Below are positions 8,397 through 16,827 of a DNA stretch of 34,819 bases, one piece after another. The notes under the pieces are model-generated. The model saw only the letters and a program-made list of their open reading frames with translations, was not told where the DNA came from and did no database searches. Every line of letters starts with the position of its first letter. Within the stretch, counting starts at the first letter, position 1. This stretch comes from Gammaproteobacteria bacterium. GTDB taxonomy: Bacteria > Pseudomonadota > Gammaproteobacteria > Enterobacterales > Kangiellaceae. The DNA is taken from NCBI GenBank assembly GCA_013372875.1, contig JABXIW010000203.1:1-34819 (forward strand). Reading direction: 5' to 3'. The position numbers and the translations under genes are program-made.

Positions 8397-9921
8397 TGGC
8401 AAACTCCGCTTGATTGTTGTTGGGCTCAGCTTCAAAATAATTAGGCCATTGTTCTGCTAGTGCCCTAAAATTAGCTTCGGTTGGCAGCTTATGACCATAA
8501 GCTAATAGTCGCCAGGTTTCGGTCAACTCGGCAAAATATTGAGCTAGTGGCAACTGCATTTGCTCGACAATTTTTTGACATTCAAGCTCTGTAAAGCCAT
8601 CTTCAAAGTCGCAATGATACTCATGAATTAACTTGGACAAACTGGCACGATACAATAGCCCCAGCGCTTCGCGGTGTTTGCCCGCTTGCCACAAGGCTAT
8701 GGATTCTTGAACAATATCGTCGGGTAGTGTTTCTTGTTTCAGATCCAAGCCAAACAATTGTTCTGGTTTCTTCTTGTTGCCCAGCTTTTCATTCTTAGTA
8801 CGTGAGCCTGCTTGAAAATACTCAATAATTACGGGTAACTTAAATAGCAGAAAAACAATCAAGGCAATGATAAAGAGCCAAGATAAAACTTCACCGAGCC
8901 CCTTACCGAATAAATCTTTTGAGCCAGACTTTTCCTCTCGCTCAGTGTCTTTATTCGATTCGAGAGGATTAATTCTTCTTAACTTAGAGGTTTTCTCAGT
9001 CCTTTTATAGTCAGGACTGGATTGAATTTTTTCGATAGCACGTTTGGTTTCTAATTTATGCTGAGCATAAGGATCGCTTTTGCTTTCTTCCGCGGCATCA
9101 ATGGTTGGTGTGGTAAAAGCCACTAAACTCACTAATAGAACTGCGACTATATTTTGATAGTCGAATTTTTTTGGTTTGTGCTTTGAAGCTAATTGCCTAA
9201 AGACCAACTCCAGATCCCAGGCTTCACGGATGCTGCGTTGGTTAAGGTAGCTACTAAAGCCGCCAGCTACATAAAAGGGTGCTATCAACAGCATGGCGAT
9301 ATACCAACCAATGGCAAGCAGCAAGTAATACAAGTCAAGCCCAGTATTGGTCACCATATTCTCTAAAAAGATGGTCCATTCAACGTCATTGATGGGTAAA
9401 AACTGCAAAATAAAGAGCATTAAACCAAATGCGATCAATTCTTCCACCAGATGCATCATGATGGTCATGCCAGAAATTGAGGACGGGCTTCGAGAGTGCA
9501 GTGCGGTTAGACGTTCGCGCCGTGCAGCGCCTGATAAGTTTTCCAGCTGCATAACTGGCGCATCGAACGAGCGAGTGGGACTAAAGCGGCGCCAAGTGAT
9601 GCTGGGGATTAGCTGCTTAAAGAGTAATTTAAAGCCATGTTTGACCACGTCAGCTAACGTTAGCGATTGGTGAAAAACGTCCTGCGACAGGATCAACAAT
9701 AAAGGTCTTTCCCAAAGCGGCTTGAGCCACCAAACGATAAAAATTGCCCAAATCGGGTGGTTTGGCATCAAGGCAATTAGTAGCACAAATAATGGCAAGG
9801 TGAAAATAATGGCGGCCATTACCATTAGCTTCCAATTCTTTTGTGCCATGCGAGTGCCTAGATCAATGGCAGCATAGCCATTTCTGGGGCGCAGCTTAAT
9901 ACTGATTTTACTCAGATCCAT
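8389..9921 (-). CDS. DUF4129 domain membrane protein
   Basis: A 510-residue membrane protein. Several hydrophobic segments occupy residues about 30-90 and 155-280. A hydrophilic, charged stretch at about 285-340 is followed by a further transmembrane segment near 350-372. The C-terminal region (about 400-500) has the DUF4129 signature around SIALWQAGKHREALGLLYRASLSKLI and ends with a helical segment. The start at 9921 has a good AGGAG ribosome binding site inside the end of the SpoIIM-like gene, which it overlaps by 14 bases. DUF4129 proteins occur with MoxR, DUF58, RDD and SpoIIM proteins. The overlap implies coupled translation. Role unknown beyond that association. Confidence 0.86.
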   Translation of the reverse strand: MDLSKISIKLRPRNGYAAIDLGTRMAQKNWKLMVMAAIIFTLPLFVLLIALMPNHPIWAIFIVWWLKPLWERPLLLILSQDVFHQSLTLADVVKHGFKLLFKQLIPSITWRRFSPTRSFDAPVMQLENLSGAARRERLTALHSRSPSSISGMTIMMHLVEELIAFGLMLFILQFLPINDVEWTIFLENMVTNTGLDLYYLLLAIGWYIAMLLIAPFYVAGGFSSYLNQRSIREAWDLELVFRQLASKHKPKKFDYQNIVAVLLVSLVAFTTPTIDAAEESKSDPYAQHKLETKRAIEKIQSSPDYKRTEKTSKLRRINPLESNKDTEREEKSGSKDLFGKGLGEVLSWLFIIALIVFLLFKLPVIIEYFQAGSRTKNEKLGNKKKPEQLFGLDLKQETLPDDIVQESIALWQAGKHREALGLLYRASLSKLIHEYHCDFEDGFTELECQKIVEQMQLPLAQYFAELTETWRLLAYGHKLPTEANFRALAEQWPNYFEAEPNNNQAEFANG

Positions 9922-10900
9922 GCTGCGCTCCTAAAGTGTGTTCATTTTCGCGACCCGCTAAAAACAAATAGGCAAATACCAGTATCCAGCTAATAGTGCC
10001 AACGGTGTATTTAACGCTGGGTTCAATGGTACCAATGGATGACCAGAAGGCTTCGATAGGCGCTGCTAAGGCAGTTAAGAAGATGGCGCCGAATAGTAAA
10101 CGCACTCCTTCTTTTGAGCGCATAATTAGCGCATCTTTTCTTGAGTAATTACCTGGCGCGATTAGCCCCCAACCAATTTTTAAACCTGCCATAGCGGAAA
10201 CTACCATGCCTGTTAGTTCCGGCGCACCATGGGCAATAACAAAGGTAAAGAAAGTATCTTCATAGCCCACATTAAGCATATGGCCAGAAGCTGCACCCAA
10301 CATAATAGCGTTTAGTAATAAGATAAATAAGCTGCCAATGCCTGCAAGGATACCGCCAGCAAAGGTACGCAAATCCACCCCAATGTTATTCATTAAGTAA
10401 AAACCGAACATTTTAAAATCGGAATCAATGTCACGGTTTTCGGTGATCCGATCGTGGGCTGGGTTATACATACTCTCGAGATTAGATGCCATTTCCGAGC
10501 CTAAAAAGCTGTAGGCCATATCGGGATCAGCCCAGATAATCAGAAAAACAATGAGTGCGGGTAAATAACAAATAGCACTGGTAAGCCAAAATAATTTGGC
10601 ATTCTTGCGGATCAAGCGAGGAAAGCCTTTGCCGACAAAATTTACAATGCGGCCTAAAATGGATTGACGATTTTTATATAGTAATTGATGGCCGCGTGCG
10701 GATAGTTTTTCCAAGGTGGCCACTAATCCGGGGCTAAAACCTCTTTGTTGTGCCAAAGCCAAGTTATGGCAAACTTCGCGGTAATTGGCGCTAAAGTCGC
10801 TATCGTCGTCTAACGGCTGTCTTTTTTCTAATAATTCACATTGCTGTTTGAATGCATGCCATTTGGCTTGATATAAGTTTTCAAATTCCTTTTGACGCAT
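9908..10900 (-). CDS. SpoIIM-like (stage II sporulation protein M / DUF95) membrane protein
   Basis: The protein is 330 residues from the ATG at 10900, which shares its A with the upstream TGA (TGATG) and follows an AAGGGGG ribosome binding site. The track of possible starts also includes a TTG three bases earlier, which I reject. It has a soluble N-terminal helical domain of about 100 residues and then about five transmembrane helices. The GILAGIGSLFILLLNAIMLGAASGHM segment and the HGAPELTGMVVSAMAGLKIGWGLIAPG segment are the conserved SpoIIM/DUF95 core. The name comes from the Bacillus protein; this organism need not sporulate. In gammaproteobacteria such genes sit beside RDD and MoxR genes, as here. 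Family assignment is strong and function is unknown. Confidence 0.92.
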   Translation of the reverse strand: MRQKEFENLYQAKWHAFKQQCELLEKRQPLDDDSDFSANYREVCHNLALAQQRGFSPGLVATLEKLSARGHQLLYKNRQSILGRIVNFVGKGFPRLIRKNAKLFWLTSAICYLPALIVFLIIWADPDMAYSFLGSEMASNLESMYNPAHDRITENRDIDSDFKMFGFYLMNNIGVDLRTFAGGILAGIGSLFILLLNAIMLGAASGHMLNVGYEDTFFTFVIAHGAPELTGMVVSAMAGLKIGWGLIAPGNYSRKDALIMRSKEGVRLLFGAIFLTALAAPIEAFWSSIGTIEPSVKYTVGTISWILVFAYLFLAGRENEHTLGAQHGSE

Positions 10901-11586
10901 CAATGCCCCCTTAACCAGTTGGCAAAAGCGTGTAACTGCTTTAAACGGCCTTGATTTTCAACTTTGCTTGGAAACAGTTGTTCGGGTAATAAATTGGATA
11001 ATTCTTCTTGTCGTGCTTGCGATAATTGCTGATGTCGTTCGGCTAAGCTGAGCACGGAGCGTTGCTCGTCTAAGGTTAAAACCACTGCTGGAGCTCGCGG
11101 CTTTACTTTCGGAATCGGATCTTCTTTATTTTCCTTTTCGGTATAGATCACCACGGTTCCCGCGGCCATATCGCCTAACCGCTTGAAATCCTTATTAAAA
11201 AGCATGGATAAAAAGCCTGCGGTATAGAAAAACGGTAAAAAATCAGCAATCAATAAAATATTGCGTACAAACGATGCGCTAAGGCTAATGGGCGTGCCAT
11301 CATGATGGACAACTTTGATCCCAAGCGCTTTCTTGCCAGGAGTTTGTCCATTACGAAACACTTCGAAGATAATCGGGTACAGCCAATAGATGATAAAAAA
11401 GATGATGTAAAACAGACCTTCGCCAAAATTTCCTAGAAAGCCGACGACTAAAATTAGGGCGTAATACAGCGCTAAGAAAATCAAAAGGTCAATAAAATAA
11501 GCCATAGTCCGAGGCACTAGGCCTGCGACTTCTAGCGGTAATTCAATGCCTTCTGGGGTTTCAACTTTAGAAGTATTGTCTAACAT
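10900..11586 (-). CDS. RDD family membrane protein
   Basis: A 228-residue protein from the ATG at 11586 (a TTG directly before it is also in frame). Three or four membrane helices occupy residues about 23-85 and 108-140. The RDD features are visible: an Arg-x-x-x-Tyr-x-x-Asp motif in RTMAYFIDLLIF, and NGQTPGKKALGIKVV before the third helix. An Asp follows in DFKRLGDMAAGTVVIY. A soluble C-terminal tail of about 70 residues follows. It is the first gene of the leftward envelope module and overlaps the SpoIIM-like gene by one base. No good Shine-Dalgarno sequence precedes it and a candidate promoter ends only about a dozen bases upstream. Some RDD proteins are linked to ion homeostasis, but nothing here tests that. 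Confidence 0.9.
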   Translation of the reverse strand: MLDNTSKVETPEGIELPLEVAGLVPRTMAYFIDLLIFLALYYALILVVGFLGNFGEGLFYIIFFIIYWLYPIIFEVFRNGQTPGKKALGIKVVHHDGTPISLSASFVRNILLIADFLPFFYTAGFLSMLFNKDFKRLGDMAAGTVVIYTEKENKEDPIPKVKPRAPAVVLTLDEQRSVLSLAERHQQLSQARQEELSNLLPEQLFPSKVENQGRLKQLHAFANWLRGH

Positions 11587-11598
11587 CAATGCGTAATT

Positions 11599-11626
11599 CT
11601 TATAAGATCTTATTTGTTATTATCAA
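11599..11626 (-). promoter_or_regulatory. Candidate promoter of the RDD-SpoIIM-...-MoxR operon
   Basis: On the minus strand TTGATA (11626-11621) and TATAAG (11604-11599) are spaced by 16 bases, each one mismatch from consensus. Transcription would start near 11592, only about 6 bases before the RDD start codon, giving a nearly leaderless message. This agrees with the absence of a Shine-Dalgarno sequence. The call rests on motifs only. Confidence 0.45.
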
Positions 11627-11634
11627 TTTCCGTG

Positions 11635-11654
11635 CTGATCTGTTTTTAGATCAG
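11635..11654. repeat. Perfect inverted repeat upstream of the RDD operon promoter
   Basis: CTGATCT (11635-11641) and AGATCAG (11648-11654) form a perfect 7-base inverted repeat around a 6-base GTTTTT centre. It lies 8 bases upstream of the candidate -35 element and between the accC terminator and the RDD gene. It is not followed by a T-run on the minus strand, so an operator is more likely than a terminator. The binding protein is unknown. Confidence 0.5.
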
Positions 11655-11701
11655 AAAGCTAGTCTAACCAAAAATTGAGCAATTGACGAATTTTATGCAA
11701 T

Positions 11702-11730
11702 AAAAAAGCAGGCGCGAGGCCTGCTTTTTT
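11702..11730 (-). terminator. Rho-independent terminator of aroQ-accB-accC
   Basis: AAAAAAGCAGGC pairs perfectly with GCCTGCTTTTTT around a 5-base loop. The GC stem is 6 base pairs and is followed on the minus strand by six Ts. It starts 19 bases after the accC stop codon. The A/T symmetry would allow it to work in both directions. It separates the acc operon from the leftward envelope module. Confidence 0.92.
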
Positions 11731-11748
11731 ACGAGGGCAATCAGTGAG

Positions 11749-13095
11749 CTAGTCTTCACCGAACATGTGGCGTTCTAAATAATGAATATTAGTGCCGCCT
11801 TTTTGGAAGTTGACGTCTTTTAAGATTCGCTTTTGTAGATCGACATTGGTTTTAATTCCATCGATTACAATTTCTTCCAAAGCCATTTGCATACGAGCAA
11901 TCGCCACTTCGCGCGTTTCACCATGCGTGATCAGCTTACCGATCATTGAGTCATAGTGAGGTGGTACTTTATAGGTCGCATAGATATGAGAGTCCATACG
12001 AATACCTGGGCCACCTGGCGCATGATAACGCTTGATTTCGCCTGGACTTGGAATAAAGGTCACAGGATCTTCCGCGTTAATACGACACTCAATGGCATGA
12101 CCATTCAACTTAATATCTTCTTGCTTGAATGATAATGGTTGATTCGAAGCAATACGCAACTGTTCTTTAATGATATCAACACCAGTGATTAACTCAGAAA
12201 CTGGGTGCTCTACCTGAACACGAGTGTTCATTTCGATAAAGTAGAATTCGCCTTTTTCGTACAAGAATTCGAATGTACCAGCGCCTTTATAACCAATTTC
12301 GATACAGGCTTGAGTACAACGTTCGCCAATATGGCGACGCATTTGCTCAGTAATGCCTGGAGCTGGTGCCTCTTCGACCACTTTCTGGTGACGACGCTGC
12401 ATCGAACAATCACGTTCGCCTAAGTGAATCGCATTGCCATGGCCATCGGCTAATACTTGAATTTCAACGTGGCGTGGAGTCTCTAAGAATTTCTCCATAT
12501 ACACCATGTCATTACCGAAAACCGAGCCAGCTTCTGACTTAGTTAAAGAGATGGCGTTGATTAACTCTTCTTCTTTATGTACCACACGCATACCACGACC
12601 ACCGCCACCGCCAGCAGCTTTAATGATCACGGGATAACCAATGCGCTTAGCCATGGCTAAGTTGGTTTTCGCATCGGCGCCTAATGGGCCATCAGAACCT
12701 GGAACACAAGGAACACCAGCTTTTTTCATAGCTGCAATAGCAGAAACCTTATCGCCCATCAGGTTGATAACATCAGCGCTAGGACCGATAAAAGTAAAGC
12801 CACTTTTTTCAACTTGTTCGGCAAAATCAGCATTTTCCGCAAGGAAACCATAACCAGGGTGAATGGCTACTGCGTCCGTAATTTCGGCCGCTGAAATAAT
12901 GGCAGGAATATTTAAATAACTTTGTTGAGCTGGAGCAGGACCAATACACACTGATTCGTCAGCAAGACGAACGTGCATTAAATCTTCGTCAGCGGTGGAG
13001 TGCACCGCAACGGTCTTAATTCCAAGCTCACGGCAAGCGCGTAGGATGCGTAAAGCGATCTCTCCGCGGTTGGCAATGACAACTTTTTCTAACAT
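11749..13095 (-). CDS. accC: Acetyl-CoA carboxylase, biotin carboxylase subunit
   Basis: A 448-residue ATP-grasp enzyme that carboxylates the biotin on AccB with bicarbonate and ATP, the first half-reaction of malonyl-CoA synthesis. The N-terminal biotin carboxylase domain opens with [24 protein letters not shown]. The ATP-binding glycine loop [11 protein letters not shown] is at about 162-172. The catalytic region [16 protein letters not shown] is at about 287-302, and the C-terminal domain includes [13 protein letters not shown]. Length matches E. coli AccC (449). It lies 81 bases downstream of accB and ends just before a strong terminator. Identification is secure. Confidence 0.98.
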   Translation of the reverse strand: MLEKVVIANRGEIALRILRACRELGIKTVAVHSTADEDLMHVRLADESVCIGPAPAQQSYLNIPAIISAAEITDAVAIHPGYGFLAENADFAEQVEKSGFTFIGPSADVINLMGDKVSAIAAMKKAGVPCVPGSDGPLGADAKTNLAMAKRIGYPVIIKAAGGGGGRGMRVVHKEEELINAISLTKSEAGSVFGNDMVYMEKFLETPRHVEIQVLADGHGNAIHLGERDCSMQRRHQKVVEEAPAPGITEQMRRHIGERCTQACIEIGYKGAGTFEFLYEKGEFYFIEMNTRVQVEHPVSELITGVDIIKEQLRIASNQPLSFKQEDIKLNGHAIECRINAEDPVTFIPSPGEIKRYHAPGGPGIRMDSHIYATYKVPPHYDSMIGKLITHGETREVAIARMQMALEEIVIDGIKTNVDLQKRILKDVNFQKGGTNIHYLERHMFGED

Positions 13096-13157
13096 AAACT
13101 TATCTCAATTAAGCGTTTATCGAATTCGCCTGAATCCTCAATAAAAGTCACTCTATA

Positions 13158-13187
13158 AGAGTTACTCAATAAAGAGTTATTCAATCA
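13158..13187. repeat. Tandem 15-base imperfect repeat across the accB stop codon
   Basis: On the plus strand, AGAGTTACTCAATAA (13158-13172) is followed immediately by AGAGTTATTCAATCA (13173-13187), with 13 of 15 positions identical. The second copy contains the accB TAA (13177-13179) and its last codons. It is probably a small slippage duplication in the accB-accC spacer; no function is evident. Confidence 0.6.
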
Positions 13188-13635
13188 CGAATAGTGGCTC
13201 GTCGAACTCAACAGGTTCGCCATTGCTGTGAAGAATTTGCTTAACTACACCAGCTTTGTCTGATTCGATTTGGTTCATCATCTTCATCGCTTCAACGATG
13301 CAAAGTACGTCGCCAACGTTCACTTGCTGACCTACTTCTACGAAATCTTTAGCGCCTGGTGATGGAGCCGAATAGTAAGTGCCGACCATAGGCGAGCGCA
13401 CTTGGTGGCCAGAAATTTCAGGTGCTGCTGGTGCTACAGGCGCTGCTTCAGCTGCTGGTGCCGCAACTGGGGCAGGTGCAACTGCAGGTACTGCGTATTG
13501 TGCAGGCATTGGTGCAGCAACGCTGCTACCAGTACGCGAAATACGTACCGACTCTTCGCCTTCTTGAATTTCAAGCTCGGCAACGCCTGACTCTTCGACT
13601 AGTTCAATCAATTTTTTAATTTTACGTAAATCCAT
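13177..13635 (-). CDS. accB: Acetyl-CoA carboxylase biotin carboxyl carrier protein
   Basis: A 152-residue biotin carrier. An N-terminal helical segment ([23 protein letters not shown]) is followed by an Ala/Pro-rich flexible linker at about 40-75. The C-terminal biotinyl domain has the biotinylation site in [11 protein letters not shown] with the target lysine at position 118. It also has the 'thumb' sequence [19 protein letters not shown]. The protein shuttles carboxybiotin between AccC and the AccAD carboxyltransferase. It is upstream of accC in the usual order. A tandem 15-base imperfect repeat (13158-13187) overlaps its stop codon. The linker is the source of spurious Ala/Gly/Cys-rich ORFs on the opposite strand. 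Confidence 0.97.
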   Translation of the reverse strand: MDLRKIKKLIELVEESGVAELEIQEGEESVRISRTGSSVAAPMPAQYAVPAVAPAPVAAPAAEAAPVAPAAPEISGHQVRSPMVGTYYSAPSPGAKDFVEVGQQVNVGDVLCIVEAMKMMNQIESDKAGVVKQILHSNGEPVEFDEPLFVIE

Positions 13636-13669
13636 AGCTATTTACCTAAAGTGAATAATTAGTTACTGG

Positions 13670-14110
13670 TTAATTGTTTAAATGTTGGATTGCGGCCTGC
13701 ATAGCAAATCGATAACTATCGACGCCGAATCCTGCAATAGTGCCGATGGCAATATCGCTGAAATACGAATGATGTCTAAAAGGTTCGCGACTGTGCGGGT
13801 TGGATAGGTGAACCTCAATAAAAGGTAAGCCGACCGCTAGTAGCGCGTCACGCATGGCAACGCTGGTATGAGTATAAGCCGCAGGGTTAATAACAATTAG
13901 ACGCACTTTGTTATCTTTTGACTGCTGAATTGCATCAACTAATTCGGATTCTGAATTAGATTGGAAGCAATGGATGCTTAAATTATGAGCAGAAACTTGC
14001 TGCTGGCACAAATTTTCGATGGCATTCAGTGTTAGATCGCCATAAATGCTTGGCTCTCTTTGACCTAGCAAGTTTAAATTTGGACCATTCAGTAAAAGTA
14101 TATCTGCCAT
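13670..14110 (-). CDS. aroQ: 3-dehydroquinate dehydratase, type II
   Basis: A 146-residue type II dehydroquinase of the shikimate pathway, converting 3-dehydroquinate to 3-dehydroshikimate. The N-terminus has [18 protein letters not shown] (residues 6-23), which includes the catalytic Arg and Tyr of the mobile loop. The middle has [16 protein letters not shown] and the C-terminal part has the catalytic His region in [19 protein letters not shown]. Length equals the family norm. It is the first gene of aroQ-accB-accC, with 34 bases to accB, the gene order found in many gammaproteobacteria. The Shine-Dalgarno sequence is weak. The 346-base divergent region upstream should contain its promoter. 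Confidence 0.97.
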   Translation of the reverse strand: MADILLLNGPNLNLLGQREPSIYGDLTLNAIENLCQQQVSAHNLSIHCFQSNSESELVDAIQQSKDNKVRLIVINPAAYTHTSVAMRDALLAVGLPFIEVHLSNPHSREPFRHHSYFSDIAIGTIAGFGVDSYRFAMQAAIQHLNN

Positions 14111-14456
14111 ATGTAGCTAAAGTATCATGATTTGTGCTTAATTTCTTTTAAGTTGTTCTAAAAATTTAAAATGACTTTTAGAATTATAAAATCAGCACTA
14201 AATCAATGAGTTTTTAAAGTTCGCAGATTTTACGGTATTTTAGGCGATGTTGGCTACAATTTTAATGCATGGTCGGATGACTTGTGATTTTAGTAATTAG
14301 CCAAGGGCTTTGCTAACATCAAAGGAAGGCACTGATTTTACAATTGTTTTCAAAAGAATCGGTTAAAGTATGATAAAAATAAAAAGATTTAATGGGTACT
14401 TGTGCCCAGATAAGAATAAATAGAGTTAGTTAGAGTAAGAGAAGTTGGGAGAAAGA
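14111..14456. promoter_or_regulatory. Divergent intergenic region between aroQ and the response regulator gene
   Basis: No gene is seen in these 346 AT-rich bases. They must hold the promoters of aroQ (leftward) and of the signalling operon (rightward). I see two symmetric elements. TTCTAAAA (14156-14163) is inverted as TTTTAGAA (14176-14183) about 46 bases upstream of aroQ. A 16-base near-perfect palindrome lies at 14393-14408. A TATGAT at about 14369 could be a -10 for the rightward operon, but no convincing -35 is spaced with it. Confidence 0.5.
14393..14408. repeat. 16-base near-perfect palindrome in the leader of the response regulator gene
   Basis: TGGGTAC-TT-GTGCCCA has 7-base arms with a single mismatch. 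It lies 48 bases upstream of the response regulator ATG. It could be an operator or a small hairpin in the transcript leader. No T-run follows, so it is not a terminator. Confidence 0.5.
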
Positions 14457-15170
14457 ATGGCTGAAGCGATTAAAATTTTATACCTTGAAGATGAGATGAC
14501 GCAGGCAGAGGCTATGATGCAGGTGCTGCGTGATTCTGGGTATAGCTATACTCATTGCCAAACGGGAAATGAGTTTTTAGCCAAGCTCGAGGAAAATGAA
14601 TACGATCTGTTGATTCTGGATTGGGAAGTTCCCGACAAAGCTGGTATTGAAGTTTTAGAACATTTACGCTCCTTTTTGCATTGGAGTGGTCCTATTTTAT
14701 TCGTAACTCACCGTGATGCTGAGCAAGATATTGTGTCTGCCTTGGAAAAAGGGGCTGATGACTATATGGTGAAGCCGTTTAGACGTTCGGAGTTAGAGGC
14801 TCGCTTAAACGCCTTAATCCGTCGAGCTGGCTTGGCAGATAATCTACAAGAATTCCAAATGGGACCTTACACCGTTTCACAGAAACATCGTGAAGTATTA
14901 TTGGATGATAAGGCGGTGGCTTTAACTACAAAAGAGTATGAATTAGCGCTATTGTTAATGAAGAATGTGGGGCGTCTATACTCTCGTAAGTACCTACTTA
15001 AAAATATTTGGGGCATTGATTCGGATATTAGTACCCGAACCGTTGATGCGCACGTCAGTTCTTTACGCAGAAAATTAGGCCTCAGAGCATCGAGTGGCTA
15101 CCAAATAAAAACCGTTTATCAACATGGATATCGTTTAGAAAAACTGTTAGAGTCAGAGGCAGTTGCTTAG
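14457..15170 (+). CDS. OmpR-family response regulator
   Basis: A 237-residue regulator. I use the ATG at 14457 because GGGAG lies 6 bases upstream; the in-frame TTG at 14445 would place this site inside the gene. The receiver domain (about 5-120) has the acidic pair Glu11/Asp12, the phosphoacceptor Asp55 in LLILDW, a Thr84 switch residue and Lys106 in YMVKPF. The C-terminal winged helix (about 140-232) has TKEYELALLLMKN, the recognition region TRTVDAHVSSLRRKLG and the wing TVYQHGYRLE. It is followed after 21 bases by the FecR/LysM gene and then by a CHASE2 histidine kinase, its likely partner. The operon order is regulator, periplasmic protein, kinase. Target genes are unknown. Confidence 0.93.
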   Translation: MAEAIKILYLEDEMTQAEAMMQVLRDSGYSYTHCQTGNEFLAKLEENEYDLLILDWEVPDKAGIEVLEHLRSFLHWSGPILFVTHRDAEQDIVSALEKGADDYMVKPFRRSELEARLNALIRRAGLADNLQEFQMGPYTVSQKHREVLLDDKAVALTTKEYELALLLMKNVGRLYSRKYLLKNIWGIDSDISTRTVDAHVSSLRRKLGLRASSGYQIKTVYQHGYRLEKLLESEAVA

Positions 15171-15191
15171 CATTGTCCCTCTGATAACAGT

Positions 15192-16826
15192 ATGTTTTAT
15201 AAGAACTTTTTAAAGTGTATCTGCGTTGCTTTAACGCTTGTCTTTAGCACTTCGCTGATTGCTAATGACTGGCTATATACGGTGCGCCCAAATGATGATG
15301 CGTCCAGTTTAGGCAACAAATACCTGATTAACCCCTACCGTATTGACGAAGTTCTTCGCTATAACGAGCTATCAAACAATCAGCAATTACAGCCTGGTCT
15401 TGTCCTAAAATTTCCTTTGAATATGTTGAAATTTGGACCTGCACGAGTTCAGGTTATCTCTGTTCAGGGTGAAGTTGATTATTTACATAATAATCAGTCG
15501 GAACCCTTATCCACTGCGCACTCTATTCGTCTCGGTGACAGAATCATCACCAAAGAACAGGCTTCCGCAACCTTACGGTTTGCCGATAAATCCGAACTGT
15601 TATTAGGTAGCAATTCAGAATTAGTATTCGACGTGCTCACTCGATGGGGTAGAACGGGTATGGTCGATAGCCGGATGCGATTATTGAAAGGAACGGTTGA
15701 AGGTCGAGTTGAAACCTTGCAAGGCCCTGGTGCTCACTTTGAAGTACATACCCCGTCGGCCGTTGCTACCGTCCGTGGAACTGAGTTCCGAGTTCGGGTC
15801 GATAAAGGCAATACCTCGGTGTCTTACAATGAAGTCAGTGAAGGGAAAGTTAAAGTTGAGAATACGGTTTCGGATCAATTGGTAAATCAAGGTTTTGGTC
15901 TGGTTTCAGAGGCAGGTAAAGTCGCTAGCGAGCCAGTTGAATTGCTAAGTGCGCCAACTTTATTAGAGCCGCAAGCCCAGTTCCCTGCATTACCTGTGAC
16001 TTTGAGTTGGCAGTCGGATCCTGAAGCGGTCACTTATCGTTATGAGCTTTTTAAAGGGGATGATGTTAGTCAGCAGATCGCTACAGGCACTTTGGCGGAT
16101 ACTTCTTTGTCAATGCAAACGCTAGAGGCTGGTGATTATACGGTTCGTATGAGAAAAGTCGCTGCCAATGGGTTGGAAGGCTTGAACACGACTCATAAGT
16201 TTACATTAAATGGCGGACCTTTGGCTGCTACTGGCTTAACCGTAAAAGATGAGAATTTAGTTGGCGATATTATTGAATTTCATTGGTCATCAATAGGAAA
16301 TACTGAAACCTATCATTTGGAGTTGGCCAAAGACTCTGAATTTAAAGAAAAGATCATGGAAGAAGCCACTTCCGCACAGACATTTGAATTGAGCAAAACC
16401 ATGGCTCCCGGTCAGTATTACTGGCGGGTCAGAGGCGAAAACGAGTATGGTAAAGGAAACTACAGTAAAGTAGAGACTTTGCAATTAGTATTGCCTGATC
16501 CACCAACTGTGGCGCCAATAGAAGATGTGGTTTTGGGGCAAACGGCCAACATTGTTTGGTCAAGTGTCGCTAACGCTAGCAGCTATCAGTGGCAAATGGC
16601 GCGAGACAAAGGTTTTACTGATCTCGTTAAAACTAGCGCTAATACTGACCATCAGATTCAATTGAACGATCTAGAAACAGGCGACTACTACTTTAGAGTG
16701 GCTGCAGTTGGTCCTCATAATAGTGAACGTTATAGCCAAACAACATCATTCCAAGTTTACGAGAAAACCAATGGTAAAAACCCATTCATGCTCAGTAGCT
16801 TGTTATTAATTTTATTGGCTCTCTAG
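15192..16826 (+). CDS. Secreted LysM-FecR-domain protein with Fn3-like repeats and hydrophobic C-terminus
   Basis: A 544-residue protein. A signal peptide spans about 1-24 (cleavage near SLIA-ND). A LysM-like domain follows (about 26-78, with YTVRPNDDASSLGNKY and LQPGLVLKFP), then a FecR domain (about 85-225). The FecR domain contains GDRIITKEQASATLRFADKSELLL and HTPSAVATVRGTEFRV, its most conserved stretch. Three fibronectin-III-like units follow at about 255-340, 345-430 and 440-525. The last 15 residues (FMLSSLLLILLAL) are hydrophobic and could anchor it in the membrane. FecR domains elsewhere act with ECF sigma factors, but none is encoded here. The gene ends one base before the CHASE2 kinase start, so the two are co-translated and probably act together as envelope sensor components. 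Confidence 0.85.
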   Translation: MFYKNFLKCICVALTLVFSTSLIANDWLYTVRPNDDASSLGNKYLINPYRIDEVLRYNELSNNQQLQPGLVLKFPLNMLKFGPARVQVISVQGEVDYLHNNQSEPLSTAHSIRLGDRIITKEQASATLRFADKSELLLGSNSELVFDVLTRWGRTGMVDSRMRLLKGTVEGRVETLQGPGAHFEVHTPSAVATVRGTEFRVRVDKGNTSVSYNEVSEGKVKVENTVSDQLVNQGFGLVSEAGKVASEPVELLSAPTLLEPQAQFPALPVTLSWQSDPEAVTYRYELFKGDDVSQQIATGTLADTSLSMQTLEAGDYTVRMRKVAANGLEGLNTTHKFTLNGGPLAATGLTVKDENLVGDIIEFHWSSIGNTETYHLELAKDSEFKEKIMEEATSAQTFELSKTMAPGQYYWRVRGENEYGKGNYSKVETLQLVLPDPPTVAPIEDVVLGQTANIVWSSVANASSYQWQMARDKGFTDLVKTSANTDHQIQLNDLETGDYYFRVAAVGPHNSERYSQTTSFQVYEKTNGKNPFMLSSLLLILLAL

Positions 16827-16827
16827 T

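Noticed and set aside
9908..10900. Sporulation gene
   Set aside because: The SpoIIM-like name is historical; the family is common in non-sporulating bacteria beside MoxR genes, and no other sporulation gene is present.
12205..12423. 72-codon plus-strand ORF inside accC
   Set aside because: It is antisense to conserved biotin carboxylase sequence and has no supporting signal.
13379..13619. Three overlapping plus-strand ORFs opposite accB, rich in Ala, Gly, Cys or Leu
   Set aside because: They are mirror readings of the Ala/Pro-rich linker of AccB, and none has a ribosome binding site.
15192..16826. FecR-type anti-sigma system
   Set aside because: No ECF sigma factor or TonB receptor gene is adjacent; the neighbours are a response regulator and a histidine kinase.
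16780..16826. LPXTG-like or PEP-CTERM sorting signal at the FecR protein C-terminus
   Set aside because: There is a hydrophobic tail but no sorting motif before it and no terminal basic residues after it.
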